Assembly (NCBI RefSeq): GCF_002043095.1
Contig: NZ_MVOC01000028.1
Coordinates: 62,902 to 126,901, forward strand
DNA length: 64,000 nt
Direction: 5' to 3'
Origin: Mycobacterium sp. AT1
Lineage (GTDB): Bacteria > Actinomycetota > Actinomycetes > Mycobacteriales > Mycobacteriaceae
Part shown: piece after piece, positions 37,635 through 48,054 of the stretch
Layout of the letters: each line of letters begins with the position of its first letter
Position numbering within the stretch: position 1 is the first letter of the stretch
The notes under the pieces: model-generated
Database searches by the model: none
Seen by the model: the letters and a program-made list of their open reading frames with translations, nothing else
Told to the model about the DNA's origin: nothing
Made by a program: the position numbers and the translations under genes

Positions 37635-39584
37635 GTGCAGACGAACTCGGACGCCAGGACGTCACCCGTTGAGCCGGCAGGCACCAATCACACCCCGCCG
37701 TTTCGGGCCGCGCTTGTGCTCGGCGCGCTCGGGGTGGTCTTCGGCGACATCGGCACCAGCCCGATCTACACCCTGCAGACGTTGTTCGACCCCGCCGACC
37801 CCCACCCGGTGCCGGTCAGCGTCGACAACGTGTACGGCATTGTCTCCCTGATCTTCTGGTCGGTGATGATCATCGTCACGTTGACCTACATCACGTTGGT
37901 GATGCGCGCCGACAACGACGGCGAGGGCGGCATCATGGCGCTCATCACGATGCTCAAGCACGGGGTGGCGTCCCGCGGTCGGCGGACTGCGGCGGTGCTC
38001 GCGGCACTGGGGTTGTTCGGCGCGTCGTTGTTCTTCGGCGACAGCATGATCACGCCGGCGATCTCGGTGCTGTCGGCGATCGAGGGCATCAAGGTCGTGA
38101 CACCGGATCTTCAGGACTGGATCGTGCCGATCACCGCGGTCATCATCGTGTGCCTGTTCATGGCTCAGCGCTTCGGCACGGCCAAGGTGGGCCGGCTCTT
38201 CGGGCCGGTGATGATTCTGTGGTTCCTGTCGATCGGGGGGTTCGGCATCGGGGGAATCGTCGACCACCCGGAGATCCTGAGGGCCGTCTCCCCCACCTAT
38301 GCGCTGTCGTTCATGTTCGGGCACTTCCACATTGCCTTCTTCGCGCTCGCGGCGGTCGTCCTCGCCGTGACGGGCGCCGAAGCCCTGTACGCCGACATGG
38401 GGCACTTCGGTCGGCGGCCCATCACGCTGGCGTGGCTCTTCATCGTCCTTCCCGCCTGCATGCTGAACTACTTCGGTCAGGGCGCGCTGATCATCGGCGA
38501 CGAACGCAACGTCAGTGCACCCTTCTTCCTGCTGCTACCCGGCTGGGCGCGGCTGCCCATGGTGTTGCTCGCCACCGCGGCCACCATCATCGCGTCCCAG
38601 GCCGTGATCACCGGGGCGTTCTCGGTCGCCTCGCAGGCCGCGAAACTCGGGCTGCTTCCCCGGCTGCGCATCGTGCACACGTCGGCGTCGGCGTACGGGC
38701 AGGTCTACGTTCCCGCGATCAACTGGATGTTGATGGTGTCGGTGCTGATCCTGGTGTTCGCCTTCGAGAGTTCGGCCAAGCTCGCCTACGCCTACGGGAT
38801 GGCCGTCATCGGGACCATCACCATCGTCACGTTGCTGTTCTTCTACCTGGCCAGGACGCGGTGGGGCACGCCACTCTGGATGGTCGTCATCGGCGGCGGT
38901 GCACTGTTGCTAGTGGACGCGCTGTTCCTGGCGGCCAACTTGACCAAACTGGTGCACGGCGCCTGGCTGCCGCTGCTGATTGCCGTCGCGGCCTGGACGG
39001 TCATGATGACCTGGGAGCGTGGGCGCAAGCTCGTCACGGCGGCACGGGAGCGAGCCGAGGGGCCGTTGACCGAGTTCATCGAAGGGCTCTCCCAGTGCGA
39101 GCCGCCCCTGTCCCGGGTTCCCGGCACCGCCGTCTTCCTCAACCGAGGCAAGGAGACGGCTCCCCTGGCGATGCGCGCCAACGTCGAACACAGCCACGTA
39201 CGCCACGACCACGTCGTGATCATGACCATCGAGACCGAGCCGGTGCCGCGCATCCCCGAGGATCAGCGGACCGACGTCGACGCCCTCGGTTACGCCCAGG
39301 ACGGAATCGTCCACGTGACCGCACGATTCGGCTACATGGAACCCGCCGACGTCCCAGCCGCACTGCGGCTGCTCACCCCGGAGGAGACCGAAGGGGTGAT
39401 CGACGTAGACCAGGCGTCCTACTTCCTGTCCAAGCTGGAACTCGACGCCGGACCGGAACCCACCATGGCCCCGTGGCGCAAGAGGTTGTTCATCGCGACG
39501 TCGTACCTCGCGGCCGACGCGGCCGACTTCTTCCACCTGCCCCACGACCGGACGGTGGTCATGGGTTCGCGCATCGAATTCTGA
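37635..39584 (+). CDS. kup: Kup/KUP-type potassium transporter
   Basis: Low-affinity K+ uptake protein, H+-coupled, in the plasma membrane. The 649-residue protein has about 12 membrane helices, the family signature LGALGVVFGDIGTSPIYTLQ near residue 30, NDGEGGIMAL, LFGASLFFGDSMITPAISVL (residues 122-141), and a soluble C-terminal domain from about residue 470. GTG 37635 follows AAGGA by about 8 bases. A -10-like TACGAT lies at 37596-37601. It converges on the UPF0016 gene with a 6-base gap. Confidence 0.95.
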   Translation: MQTNSDARTSPVEPAGTNHTPPFRAALVLGALGVVFGDIGTSPIYTLQTLFDPADPHPVPVSVDNVYGIVSLIFWSVMIIVTLTYITLVMRADNDGEGGIMALITMLKHGVASRGRRTAAVLAALGLFGASLFFGDSMITPAISVLSAIEGIKVVTPDLQDWIVPITAVIIVCLFMAQRFGTAKVGRLFGPVMILWFLSIGGFGIGGIVDHPEILRAVSPTYALSFMFGHFHIAFFALAAVVLAVTGAEALYADMGHFGRRPITLAWLFIVLPACMLNYFGQGALIIGDERNVSAPFFLLLPGWARLPMVLLATAATIIASQAVITGAFSVASQAAKLGLLPRLRIVHTSASAYGQVYVPAINWMLMVSVLILVFAFESSAKLAYAYGMAVIGTITIVTLLFFYLARTRWGTPLWMVVIGGGALLLVDALFLAANLTKLVHGAWLPLLIAVAAWTVMMTWERGRKLVTAARERAEGPLTEFIEGLSQCEPPLSRVPGTAVFLNRGKETAPLAMRANVEHSHVRHDHVVIMTIETEPVPRIPEDQRTDVDALGYAQDGIVHVTARFGYMEPADVPAALRLLTPEETEGVIDVDQASYFLSKLELDAGPEPTMAPWRKRLFIATSYLAADAADFFHLPHDRTVVMGSRIEF

Positions 39585-39590
39585 GGGCGG

Positions 39591-40298
39591 TCAGGAGTTT
39601 TGCGGCACGGGAGACGGCTGCGTCCGTAACACCGGGGGGCGCAACCGTTCCGGCAGGGCCCGCAGGATCGCGGCGACCACCGCGACGACGCCAAGCGCTC
39701 CCGCCACGACCAGCGCGACGGGAATGCCGGGGAAGACGTTCTCCAGCAGCATGTAGACGCCGAAGAGGAGGAACAGGGCGGCGGCGGAAATCTGAATCAG
39801 CCGCTCGGGCAGGTGCTTTCCCGCAATCGCGCCGACCACGATGGCGAGCCCGTCGGCGGCGACCATGCCGAGGGTTGAGCCGATCCAGACGCCAATCCAG
39901 TCGTGATCGGCGGCGAGGGTGATCGTCGCGATCATCGTCTTGTCGCCGAGCTCGGCGAGCACGAAGGCGGACATGACGACGAAGAAGGCTGGCGCCGTGG
40001 CCTTTTGGGCCCGACTGGCGTCGGCGTCGGTGAGCTTGTCGCCGCGCAGGGTCCACATGGCGAAGAAGACGAACATCAGTCCGGCGATGATGCCGAGCAG
40101 ATGCGTCGGAAGGGCGGCCCCGAGGTAGTGGCCGATGGCGACCGACAGAACGTGCACGAGGGTGGTCGCCGCGGTGATGGCGGCGAGCACCACCCACCAC
40201 TTGTAGCGAAGCGCGAACATCATCGCCATCAGTTGAGACTTGTCACCCATCTCGGCGACGAAGATCACGGCGAAGCTGAGCAGCAGAGCGGCGAGCAC
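39591..40298 (-). CDS. GDT1/UPF0016 (TMEM165) family cation transporter, probably Mn2+
   Basis: A 235-residue protein with six predicted membrane helices in two homologous halves. Each half carries the family signature E-x-G-D-K-(S/T): EMGDKS at residues 16-21 and ELGDKT at 116-121. Bacterial, yeast and plant members move Mn2+ or Ca2+. The gene is preceded by a yybP-ykoY manganese riboswitch, which supports Mn2+ export or homeostasis. GTG 40298 has AGGAG with about 7-base spacing. The C-terminal tail is proline-rich (PPVLRTQPSPVPQ). Confidence 0.92.
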   Translation of the reverse strand: MLAALLLSFAVIFVAEMGDKSQLMAMMFALRYKWWVVLAAITAATTLVHVLSVAIGHYLGAALPTHLLGIIAGLMFVFFAMWTLRGDKLTDADASRAQKATAPAFFVVMSAFVLAELGDKTMIATITLAADHDWIGVWIGSTLGMVAADGLAIVVGAIAGKHLPERLIQISAAALFLLFGVYMLLENVFPGIPVALVVAGALGVVAVVAAILRALPERLRPPVLRTQPSPVPQNS

Positions 40299-40339
40299 CC
40301 ATCACTCCTTGGTCGGTGGGTGTCGCGGGGGTACGTAAT

Positions 40340-40485
40340 ACGTGCCTCCGGCCGACGAACCCAATGGTCACAACGGCCGAAGGTCTCGCCCACCGGTCGA
40401 AGGACCGGTCCTGGCAACCGGGCGGCGCGAGCGCTGCCAGCATGTCGACTGCCAGATTGGGGGCTACTCCCCTTCGTTGCCACCA
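40340..40485 (-). promoter_or_regulatory. yybP-ykoY manganese riboswitch
   Basis: On the minus strand the leader of the UPF0016 gene contains both conserved parts of the Mn2+-sensing yybP-ykoY aptamer: GGGGAGTAGC (40472-40463, the L1 loop) and, about 95 bases downstream, GACCATTGGGTTCGTCGG (40369-40352, the L3 side), enclosed by GGCCG/CGGCC pairing. The distance and orientation fit the two stacked legs that clamp Mn2+. About 40 bases separate its end from the ribosome-binding site AGGAG. Boundaries are approximate. High Mn2+ is expected to switch expression on. Confidence 0.85.
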
Positions 40486-40817
40486 CCCTACCCGTCGGCC
40501 TCCCGGCGATGCAACTCGAAGTGATCGAAAACCCAACGCCCTCAATAAGTTTGGGCACCAGGGGCGACAAAGTTCGGGAACCCGGATCTCGCCGAGCAGC
40601 AAAGCCGCAACGAGCGTGACGGCCACGGTTCGGCCCGACTTCGGGCAATGTCACGGGAGGGCACGGTGGGGCGCCCGCGACGGCTGAGACCCATGTGACG
40701 CAGAGTGGCACGACGATCGGCCAACGCCTGCGCGTCCCGCGGAGCGCCGTCGGCGGCGTGCCCTATCTTGAAGCCCTATCTTGGACCGTCGACGGAACAC
40801 AACGAGGAGGACATCAG
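40486..40817. other. Divergent region between riboswitch and jetA
   Basis: About 330 bases. It must hold the promoter of the riboswitch transcript and that of jetA. An 11-base direct repeat (listed separately) and the jetA ribosome-binding site AGGAGG (40805-40810) are visible at the right end. No RNA or protein gene was recognised; the frame of jetA is open to 40695 but lacks a ribosome-binding site there. Confidence 0.4.
40760..40783 (+). repeat. Tandem 11-base direct repeat upstream of jetA
   Basis: GCCCTATCTTG occurs at 40760-40770 and again at 40773-40783, a 13-base period that is close to one helical turn. It lies 35-58 bases before the chosen jetA start. Each copy contains a -10-like TATCTT, so the repeat could be a regulator site or a duplicated promoter element. 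Confidence 0.4.
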
Positions 40818-42299
40818 GTGGACGACGCCGCGGCTGCATCCTTCGCGACGGCAGCCGAGCTCCTCGACGTCAACCGCGACATCCAGGGTTCGCCGACCAT
40901 CCGACTGTTGGCGACTCTCAACCTCGGCGTGTACGGCACGTTGATGGAACGCCACCTCAGTGACGGCGTGGTCGGCGAGACGGACCTGGTGGTCCGGCTG
41001 GAACGCGACCTCGACGACCTGGGACGCCCCGGCGGCGAGCAGTCCGGCCTCGCGCTGATCAAGTCGTGGGCCAGCCAGGGGTGGCTGCACCGCGTCGCCG
41101 ACCAACGCGCGGGCGTCGAGCGCAACCTCTGCTACCTGACGCAGGACGCCCGCCGGGCGTTGGACTTCCTCCGCGGCATGCGCCGCAAGGACACCATCGC
41201 CACCGGAGGCTCCATCAACGGCATCGCCTCCCGGCTCAAGCAGGTGGCCCTGCGGGTCGGCAACGACCCCGACCGCATGCGCGCCAGCATCGAATCCGAG
41301 ATCGCCGCCTTGCACGCCGCGCTGGACGCGCTCGATCGCGGCGACGACGACGTGGCCCGTCCCGAGCCCGACCTCACCGACGTCTACGACGAAGCCCGGG
41401 CCATCGCCCTACAGATGGAACGGCTCATCACCGACATCGGGCAGTACGGAACGATGATCGAGCAGGCCACCGCCGCGCTGGACGAGCCGATCGACAGCAA
41501 TCTCGAGTACCGCGACCGACAGCGCCAGATGTACGCCGACTACCAGGCCGCCTGGGACTCCAAGGGCCGCGACTCGCACCGCGCCTTCCTGCGGATGGTC
41601 AACGACCCCGATCAGCGCGCGGAATTCGAAGCCGACGTCGCCGCCGTCGCCGAGGCGCTGCCTGCGCTCGACCCGGCCCTGCGCAAGGTGATGGCCAGCT
41701 TCTTCGAACTGGTCGGGCACCAGATCGACGAGGTCGAACGCATCCAGCAGCGCTGCGCCCAGCGGGTGAAGAGATTCACCGCGTTCGGCACTCTCGAACA
41801 GAGCCGCGGCGTGGCTCGTCAGCTCAACGAGGCCATCGGCGCCGCCCGCGCCCTGCTGAAGTCCTCTCTCACCGACTCGCGGATCGACCTCGAGTTGCCG
41901 TTGGCCCGGCACGCGATCAGCTCGGTCGGCGCGCTGAGCTTCCGCATCGGCGACCTGTCCAACCCGCGACCCGCCCAGACCGCGAGCACCGAGGTCGACC
42001 TGTCCAGCTTCTCCGCGCTCACCACGCAGGTCGACGCGCCCGCCATGTCGGAACTCATCAACACCGCGATCACCGAGGGCCCACTGTCCCTGCCCGCCGC
42101 CGTCGAGATGCTCGACGCCGCGTACCTGGGCCACGTCATCGTGCTCTGGTCCTGGGCCCTCAAACAGCCCGACACCGTCGGGGCATCCGAATCCGTCACG
42201 GTCCGCTTCCAGTCCCTGGACGGACGCGACCGTGAAATGGAGGTTCCACACCTGATGTTCACCGAACCGATCTCCAGCCTGCTGGGAGCAGCCTCGTGA
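40818..42299 (+). CDS. jetA: DUF3375 protein, Wadjet JetA / MksF-like subunit
   Basis: Kleisin-like subunit of an SMC-type complex. The 493-residue, largely helical protein has the DUF3375 features: an N-terminal winged-helix region (SPTIRLLATLNLGVYGTLMERHL, residues 24-46), central coiled segments (DVYDEARAIALQMERLITDI, YRDRQRQMYADYQAAWD) and a C-terminal domain. GTG 40818 is chosen because AGGAGG lies 7 bases upstream; the frame is open 41 codons earlier. Its TGA overlaps the jetB start (GTGA). In Wadjet systems JetA bridges the JetC heads; such complexes reduce plasmid transformation in mycobacteria. Confidence 0.88.
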   Translation: MDDAAAASFATAAELLDVNRDIQGSPTIRLLATLNLGVYGTLMERHLSDGVVGETDLVVRLERDLDDLGRPGGEQSGLALIKSWASQGWLHRVADQRAGVERNLCYLTQDARRALDFLRGMRRKDTIATGGSINGIASRLKQVALRVGNDPDRMRASIESEIAALHAALDALDRGDDDVARPEPDLTDVYDEARAIALQMERLITDIGQYGTMIEQATAALDEPIDSNLEYRDRQRQMYADYQAAWDSKGRDSHRAFLRMVNDPDQRAEFEADVAAVAEALPALDPALRKVMASFFELVGHQIDEVERIQQRCAQRVKRFTAFGTLEQSRGVARQLNEAIGAARALLKSSLTDSRIDLELPLARHAISSVGALSFRIGDLSNPRPAQTASTEVDLSSFSALTTQVDAPAMSELINTAITEGPLSLPAAVEMLDAAYLGHVIVLWSWALKQPDTVGASESVTVRFQSLDGRDREMEVPHLMFTEPISSLLGAAS

Positions 42300-43006
42300 A
42301 CCAATCCGTGCCCTCCCCCGACGACTACGCGGGGTTCTCTTCGCTGCCCGAGGTCGACCAGACCGCCCGGCCCCCACACCAGCGCAAGCCACGCTTCGAC
42401 GGTGACGTCAGCGAGCTGCCCGACCGCGCGTGCTGGGCGTTGCAACACCTGCTGACCCGGCGCTACATCAGCGCCGAGACCGAGCGCGATCTGTACACCT
42501 GGGTGCTGGAGTACCGCAGTCAGCTCACCGTCCGACTCTCCGAACTCGACCTCGTCCTGAAGGTGGTCGACGGGGTGGACGTCGCGTTCGTCGAACAAGC
42601 CCGGTACGAATCCGCCCGCGGGGTCAAGCTGTTGCGCCGCGAACCGCTTGGCACCTACGACTCGATCCTGGCACTGCACCTGGCCCAGATGATGCGCGCC
42701 TCGGGCGATCACAGCGTGCTGATCAGCCGCGACGAAGTGCACGGCTTGTTCGCCGGCGTGCTCAACGACGTCGACCGCGACGTCGTCACGTTCACCGCGA
42801 GGATCGACGGCGCGATCGCGCGGCTTGCCTCACTGGAGATTCTGCGCAAGAGCCGCGACGACGAGGACAGCTACATCGTCAGTCCCGTCATCACCGCCGT
42901 CATGACGGCGTCGGTGATCACCGAATTACAACAACAGTTCGAGTTGCTCCTCAGCGGTGGCAGCACGGGTCTGCCGAGCGAAGTGGACGTGTCACTGGAT
43001 GTCTGA
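42296..43006 (+). CDS. jetB: DUF4194 protein, Wadjet JetB / MksE-like subunit
   Basis: A 236-residue subunit equivalent to MukE/MksE. It shows ARYx-like conserved helices [20 protein letters not shown] and a winged-helix segment (RFxx-type [20 protein letters not shown]) near the C-terminus, the DUF4194 pattern. It binds the kleisin and modulates DNA loading in the family. GTG 42296 overlaps the jetA stop, and its own end overlaps jetC by eight bases, so all three proteins should be made in fixed ratio. Confidence 0.86.
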   Translation: MNQSVPSPDDYAGFSSLPEVDQTARPPHQRKPRFDGDVSELPDRACWALQHLLTRRYISAETERDLYTWVLEYRSQLTVRLSELDLVLKVVDGVDVAFVEQARYESARGVKLLRREPLGTYDSILALHLAQMMRASGDHSVLISRDEVHGLFAGVLNDVDRDVVTFTARIDGAIARLASLEILRKSRDDEDSYIVSPVITAVMTASVITELQQQFELLLSGGSTGLPSEVDVSLDV

Positions 43007-46000
43007 GCAATTTCACCTGTCCCGCCTTCAGGTGATCAACTGGGGCGTATTCGACGGGTACCACTCGATCCCGTTCAGCGAAGGCGGCGCCTTGATCGCC
43101 GGCGCGTCGGGCAGCGGCAAATCGTCACTGCTGGATGCGATTTCGCTGGGATTCCTCCCGTTCAACCGGCGCAACTTCAACGCCTCTGGTGACAACTCAG
43201 CGGCCGGGTCCAGCGCGGGGCGCCGCACCGTCGACAAGTACGTTCGCGGAGCCTGGGGGCAGCGCAGCGAGGCTGGCGCCAGCAAGGTGATGTACCTCCG
43301 TGGCGACGGCGCCGCATGGTCCGCCGTGGCCGTCACCTACACCAGCAACACCGGCCGCGCGGTGACGGGCCTGGTGCTGAAATGGCTTACCGGAGAATCA
43401 CGTTCGGACTCCTCAAGCCGATTCGTGCTGGCCGACGGGGACCGCGACGTCGAGGACGTCTGCAACCGGTGGGCCTCGAGCCGCTTCGACGCGGGCGTGT
43501 TCAAGGACAATTGGCGTTTCTCGACCAAGGTCGAGTCGCAGTATCTCGCGCAGCTCTACGCGACCATCGGCATCCGCGCGTCCGACGCCGCCCAACAGCT
43601 GCTCGGAAAGGCCAAGTCGCTCAAGAGCGTTGGCGGACTCGAGCAGTTCGTCCGCGAGTTCATGCTCGACGAGCCAGGCAGCCTCACCCGCCTCCCCGAC
43701 GCGCTCAAGCAGATCGACCCACTGGTCGACGCCCGCGAGTTGCTCGCCGTGGCGCAGCGCAAGCGCAAGATCCTCGGCGACATCGAGAAGATTCAGCAGC
43801 GCTACGGCTCGGAGTCCTCCGACCTCGGCATCATCGACCTCGTCGACGCACCGATGGTGCGGGCCTACACCGACCACCTCAGGCTGTCGCAGGCACCCGT
43901 TCAGATCGAACAACTCGACGCCACCATCGACCAGCTCGGCAACGAGTACGAGGACGTCACCCGGTCGCTGAACCTCGCCAAGGCCGAAGCGGATTCGCTC
44001 AACGCGCAGATCAGCGGATCCAGCGCCAGCATCGGACCGCTGCAGTCCCAGGTTGCCGCGGCCGAGGCGCAGGCCGAGGAGGTCTCCCGCCGCCGGGCCG
44101 CCTACGAGGCGATGCTCGCGCCGCAGGACGTCGACGTCCCGGACACCGCCGACGAGTTCTGGAATCTGCGTGAGGAACTCAGCACCCAAGCCAACGAACT
44201 CCTCGCCAAGCTGGACCGCGGCCGGGAAGCGTCCACCGACGCCGAGTACGCGCAGAAGCTCGCGCGGATCGCCCGCGACGACGCGACCAAGGAACTGCGC
44301 CGGGTCGAGCACGTCGGGTCGGCGTTGCCCGAGTCGGCCATCACGATGCGCGACCACATCTGCGCAGCCGTCGGCGTCGAGTCCAGCGAACTGCCCTACA
44401 TCGCCGAGCTGATGGACCTGCGGCCCGAGCACAGTCGCTGGCGCGTCGCGGTGGAGAAGGTGCTGCGCGGCGTGGGACTGCGGCTGCTGGTACCCGACAG
44501 CCACTACGCGGCGGTGCTCCGATTCGTCAACGACACCAACATGGGCGGGCGGCTACAGCTGCATCACGTCCGCGCGAAGTTCGTGGGCGCGCCACCCGTG
44601 GACGCCGAACCAAACACGTTGGCGGGCAAGCTCTTCGTCGTCGACGTGTTGCACCCCTGTGCCGCCGAGGCGGCCGACGTCGTCACCGCAGCCGGTGACC
44701 ACGTCTGCGTCGACGTCCCGGACGTGTTCCCGCGCTTTCGGCGCGCGGTCACCGACACCGGCTTGTACAAGGACTCCGATCGGCTGTCGATCAAGGACGA
44801 CAGGCGCCCACTTCGACAGGCCGACTACATCTTCCAGGGTGACGTCGCCGCCAAGATCGACGCGCTGACCGTCGACTTGGCCGCCGCCGAGGAGGCCTAT
44901 CATCAGGCCCGCAGCGCCGCCGACGCCATCGCAGCGGAGCGCCAGCAGTGGCGCGACCGCGCTGCGGCGTGCAAGGCGATCTGCGAGCAGTTCCCGCAGT
45001 GGAATCAGGTCGACACCGAGTCCGCCGACGGGCACGCCGAACGGCTCCGCGACCAGTACGAGCTGCTCATGGCCGAACACCCCGACATCGAGGCCCTCAA
45101 CGCACGGGCCGACGAGTGTTGGGACGAGATCCAGTCGCTCATGACTCGCCGCGGCACGATCCAGACCCGCCGCGACGACCTCGACAGCCGGCGGACCCGG
45201 CTGCTCGAACTGGTCGAACGGCTCACCCCGGCGTTCGTGTCGGAGCCGTTGACCGACCTGCTGAACCGTTACGCGAGCGACGTGCCGGTGACGTTGGAGC
45301 TGCTCAACCCCGAACCACACCGGGATGCCGTGTTCACCGCGATCCGCCGCGAGCGCGAACAGCTCCGCGAAAGCCGCAGGCGCTCCTACGACGAGCTCGC
45401 CCGCATCCTGAACACCTTCGACACGGCGTTCCCCGATGCCATCCCCAACGACAGCGACGCCTTCGACGAGCGCGTGCACGACTACGTGGCGCTGTGCCGC
45501 CACATCGACGAGCGGGAGCTTCCGGAGGCCTACGAGCGGATGATGCGGCTCGTCACCGAACAGGCACCCGATGCGATCCTCACCCTGCATCGGGTGGCGG
45601 AGCAGGAAACGCGGCGCATCAGCGAGCAGATCAAGCGGGTGAACACCGGCCTTGGCGCGGTGGAGTTCAACCGCGGTACCCGGCTGACACTGCGGGCCAC
45701 GCCGCGCAGCTTGACCGCAGTCGCGGAGCTCACCGACATCGTGAAGGCCATCTCACGACGAATCGCCGAGGTCGGTCTTGGCGACAAGCAGGCGATCCTC
45801 GATCAGTACGCCGACATCCTGCGGCTGCGCAACCGGTTGGCGTCCACCGCACCCGAGGACAAGGCGTGGACCCGCGACGCGCTCGACGTGCGCAACAGGT
45901 TCACGTTCGACTGTGCCGAGTGGGACGTCGCCACCGAGGAGCTGATCCGCACGCACAGCAACGCCGGCGACAATTCCGGTGGCGAGCAAGAGAAGCTGAT

Positions 46001-46394
46001 GGCCTTCTGTCTTGCAGGTGCGCTGAGCTTCAACCTGGCGAACCCCGAGCAGCCCGGATCTTCGGCTGCCGCCGAGGGGCACGACAACCGGCCGGTTTTC
46101 GCGCAGCTGATGCTCGACGAGGCGTTCTCCAAGTCCGATCCGCAGTTCGCGCAGCAGGCGTTGCAGGCGTTCCGCAAGTTCGGCTTCCAGCTCGTCATCG
46201 TCGCGACGGTGCAGAACGCCACCACCATCCAGCCCTACATCGACAGCGTGGTGATGGTGTCCAAGGCCGACGCCACCGGCCGCAACGCCCGACCGGTCGC
46301 GACGGTGGCGACCAAGACCATCTCGGACTTCACCGCACTGCGACAGGACATGATGGCCTCCGCCGCCGCGGCCCGGGTGCCTGCGACGGTCTGA
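42999..46394 (+). CDS. jetC: SMC-like ATPase, Wadjet JetC / MksB-like subunit
   Basis: A 1131-residue DNA-translocating SMC-type ATPase. Walker [10 protein letters not shown] is at 35-43. Long coiled-coil segments (about 290-440 and 610-760) flank a hinge-like middle. The ABC signature [16 protein letters not shown] lies near residue 990 and Walker [17 protein letters not shown] near 1035. The MukB/MksB-type head and the preceding DUF3375 and DUF4194 genes identify it as JetC. ATG 42999 is within the end of jetB. No JetD (DUF3322/DUF2220 toprim nuclease) gene follows: the next gene is a multicopper oxidase. The complex may therefore lack plasmid-cutting activity, use a nuclease encoded elsewhere, or act as a condensin. 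Confidence 0.92.
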   Translation: MSEQFHLSRLQVINWGVFDGYHSIPFSEGGALIAGASGSGKSSLLDAISLGFLPFNRRNFNASGDNSAAGSSAGRRTVDKYVRGAWGQRSEAGASKVMYLRGDGAAWSAVAVTYTSNTGRAVTGLVLKWLTGESRSDSSSRFVLADGDRDVEDVCNRWASSRFDAGVFKDNWRFSTKVESQYLAQLYATIGIRASDAAQQLLGKAKSLKSVGGLEQFVREFMLDEPGSLTRLPDALKQIDPLVDARELLAVAQRKRKILGDIEKIQQRYGSESSDLGIIDLVDAPMVRAYTDHLRLSQAPVQIEQLDATIDQLGNEYEDVTRSLNLAKAEADSLNAQISGSSASIGPLQSQVAAAEAQAEEVSRRRAAYEAMLAPQDVDVPDTADEFWNLREELSTQANELLAKLDRGREASTDAEYAQKLARIARDDATKELRRVEHVGSALPESAITMRDHICAAVGVESSELPYIAELMDLRPEHSRWRVAVEKVLRGVGLRLLVPDSHYAAVLRFVNDTNMGGRLQLHHVRAKFVGAPPVDAEPNTLAGKLFVVDVLHPCAAEAADVVTAAGDHVCVDVPDVFPRFRRAVTDTGLYKDSDRLSIKDDRRPLRQADYIFQGDVAAKIDALTVDLAAAEEAYHQARSAADAIAAERQQWRDRAAACKAICEQFPQWNQVDTESADGHAERLRDQYELLMAEHPDIEALNARADECWDEIQSLMTRRGTIQTRRDDLDSRRTRLLELVERLTPAFVSEPLTDLLNRYASDVPVTLELLNPEPHRDAVFTAIRREREQLRESRRRSYDELARILNTFDTAFPDAIPNDSDAFDERVHDYVALCRHIDERELPEAYERMMRLVTEQAPDAILTLHRVAEQETRRISEQIKRVNTGLGAVEFNRGTRLTLRATPRSLTAVAELTDIVKAISRRIAEVGLGDKQAILDQYADILRLRNRLASTAPEDKAWTRDALDVRNRFTFDCAEWDVATEELIRTHSNAGDNSGGEQEKLMAFCLAGALSFNLANPEQPGSSAAAEGHDNRPVFAQLMLDEAFSKSDPQFAQQALQAFRKFGFQLVIVATVQNATTIQPYIDSVVMVSKADATGRNARPVATVATKTISDFTALRQDMMASAAAARVPATV

Positions 46395-46545
46395 CTGCCG
46401 GTTAGCAGAACGATTCACCCGCCGCAAGGGCCGGACGGAGGAGTCAGGGCCGGGAATTGGCGGCCCGTCGGCTGATTCGGCCGGCGCAGCCACACCGAAG
46501 ACTCAAGGGGTCAGCTCAGTGACCCACAGCCTTCGGAGGAAAACC

Positions 46546-48054
46546 GTGTCATCCCCCTCTCGCCGACGATTCCTCGTCGGTCTCGCGGCGAGCCCGGTCG
46601 CTTTGGCACTGTCGTGCTCGGCGACCGCCACGCCGCGCCCACCGATGGACGACGAGGTCCTCCGCCGCCGCCCACTGCCGATCCCGCCACTGGCGGACTC
46701 GACCGTCGACGACGAGGGCACGAGAACCTTCAGGCTGCGGGCCGCACCGGGGACCACCTCCATCGTGGCCGGAACGACCACGGCTACCTGGGGTTACAAC
46801 GGTTCAGTGCTCGGACCCACCCTGAGGGCCCGCGACGGGGAAGCCGTTGCGGTGGAGTTCGAGAACGCGCTGCCCGTAGCGTCCACCGTGCACTGGCACG
46901 GCATGCATCTGCCTGCCCGGTGTGACGGTGGCCCGCATCAGACCGTCGCCCCTGGCGGACGCTGGCGCCCGGCCTGGACGATTCGACAGCCCGCGGCCAC
47001 GCTGTGGTATCACCCGCATCCGCACGGGGAGACGGAGAAGCACCTGTATCGAGGACTCGCCGGCCTGTTCATCGTGGACGACGACGCCTCGCCCGACGCA
47101 CTGCCCCACGAATACGGCGTCGACGACATTCCGCTGATCGTCCAGGACCGCAAGTTCACCTCGACCGGCGCTCTTGACGAGTCCGACGCGACGGACGTCG
47201 GCCTGCTCGGAGACACGATCGTCACCAACGGCATTGCGGATGCCTACCTTTCGGTGCGGTCGGAGAGGGTCAGACTCCGCATCTTGAACGGCTCCGGCGG
47301 CCGGTTGTACAACCTGGGCTTCGCCGACGATCGGGAATTCCATCTCGTCGCCAGCGACGGAGGCCTGCTGGCGGAGCCCGTCGCGGCCCGACGCGTTCAA
47401 CTGAGTCCCGGCGAGCGGGTCGAGATCGTCGTCGCCGTAAACCCCGGGACCCCCGCGTTGCTGAAGTCCTTTCCGATCGAGGCGCGGGCCGGGCTGCCCT
47501 CCCGCAAGGCACATCAGTTCGGAGTCGACGACTCCTTCGACGTGCTCGAGCTGCGGCCGCACCGGACACTGTCGTCGAGCTCAGCCCTGCCTGCGGTCCT
47601 GACGCACCTCCCCGCCCCCGTGGCGTCCCACGCCCAGACGGCGCGATCGTTCGACCTGCAGTGGCACATGATCAACTCGCAGCGGATGGACATGAACCGC
47701 GTCGACTTCTGTAGCACGGTTGACACGGACGAGGTCTGGACCGTGCGCAACGTCGACGACTGGCCGCACAACTTCCACGTCCACGACACCCAGTTCAGGA
47801 TCCTCGACGTCGACGGCGAGGCACCCCCCGCCGCGCTCGCGGGTTACAAGGACACCGTGTACACCCCTCCGGGACAACGGTTTCGGCTCGCACTTCGGTT
47901 CTCGGAATACACCGACCGGACCTACCCGTACATGTATCACTGCCACCTCGCGATGCACGAGGATCAGGGGATGATGGGCCAGTTCCTCGTCCTCGCCCCC
48001 GGCGAGGAGCCCGCGCAGGAGCAGATGGACATGCCCGATCACGCCATGCGCTGA
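46546..48054 (+). CDS. Tat-exported multicopper oxidase (MmcO-like)
   Basis: A 502-residue periplasmic/cell-envelope oxidase likely oxidising Cu(I) in copper resistance. All four copper-binding regions are present: HWHGMHLP, WYHPHPHGE, WPHNFHVHDTQF and YHCHLAMHEDQGMMGQF, supplying type 1, 2 and 3 sites. The N-terminus SRRRFLVGLAASPVALALSC is a twin-arginine signal ending in a possible but imperfect lipobox (ALSC, Cys24). M. tuberculosis MmcO (Rv0846c, about 504 residues) is similar in length and design. GTG 46546 has GGAGG six bases upstream. It converges on a response-regulator gene with a 16-base overlap. Confidence 0.92.
   Translation: MSSPSRRRFLVGLAASPVALALSCSATATPRPPMDDEVLRRRPLPIPPLADSTVDDEGTRTFRLRAAPGTTSIVAGTTTATWGYNGSVLGPTLRARDGEAVAVEFENALPVASTVHWHGMHLPARCDGGPHQTVAPGGRWRPAWTIRQPAATLWYHPHPHGETEKHLYRGLAGLFIVDDDASPDALPHEYGVDDIPLIVQDRKFTSTGALDESDATDVGLLGDTIVTNGIADAYLSVRSERVRLRILNGSGGRLYNLGFADDREFHLVASDGGLLAEPVAARRVQLSPGERVEIVVAVNPGTPALLKSFPIEARAGLPSRKAHQFGVDDSFDVLELRPHRTLSSSSALPAVLTHLPAPVASHAQTARSFDLQWHMINSQRMDMNRVDFCSTVDTDEVWTVRNVDDWPHNFHVHDTQFRILDVDGEAPPAALAGYKDTVYTPPGQRFRLALRFSEYTDRTYPYMYHCHLAMHEDQGMMGQFLVLAPGEEPAQEQMDMPDHAMR

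Noticed and set aside
46395..46545. Possible remnant of jetD after jetC
   Set aside because: The 151-base gap is too short and shows no toprim- or DUF2220-like sequence in any frame.
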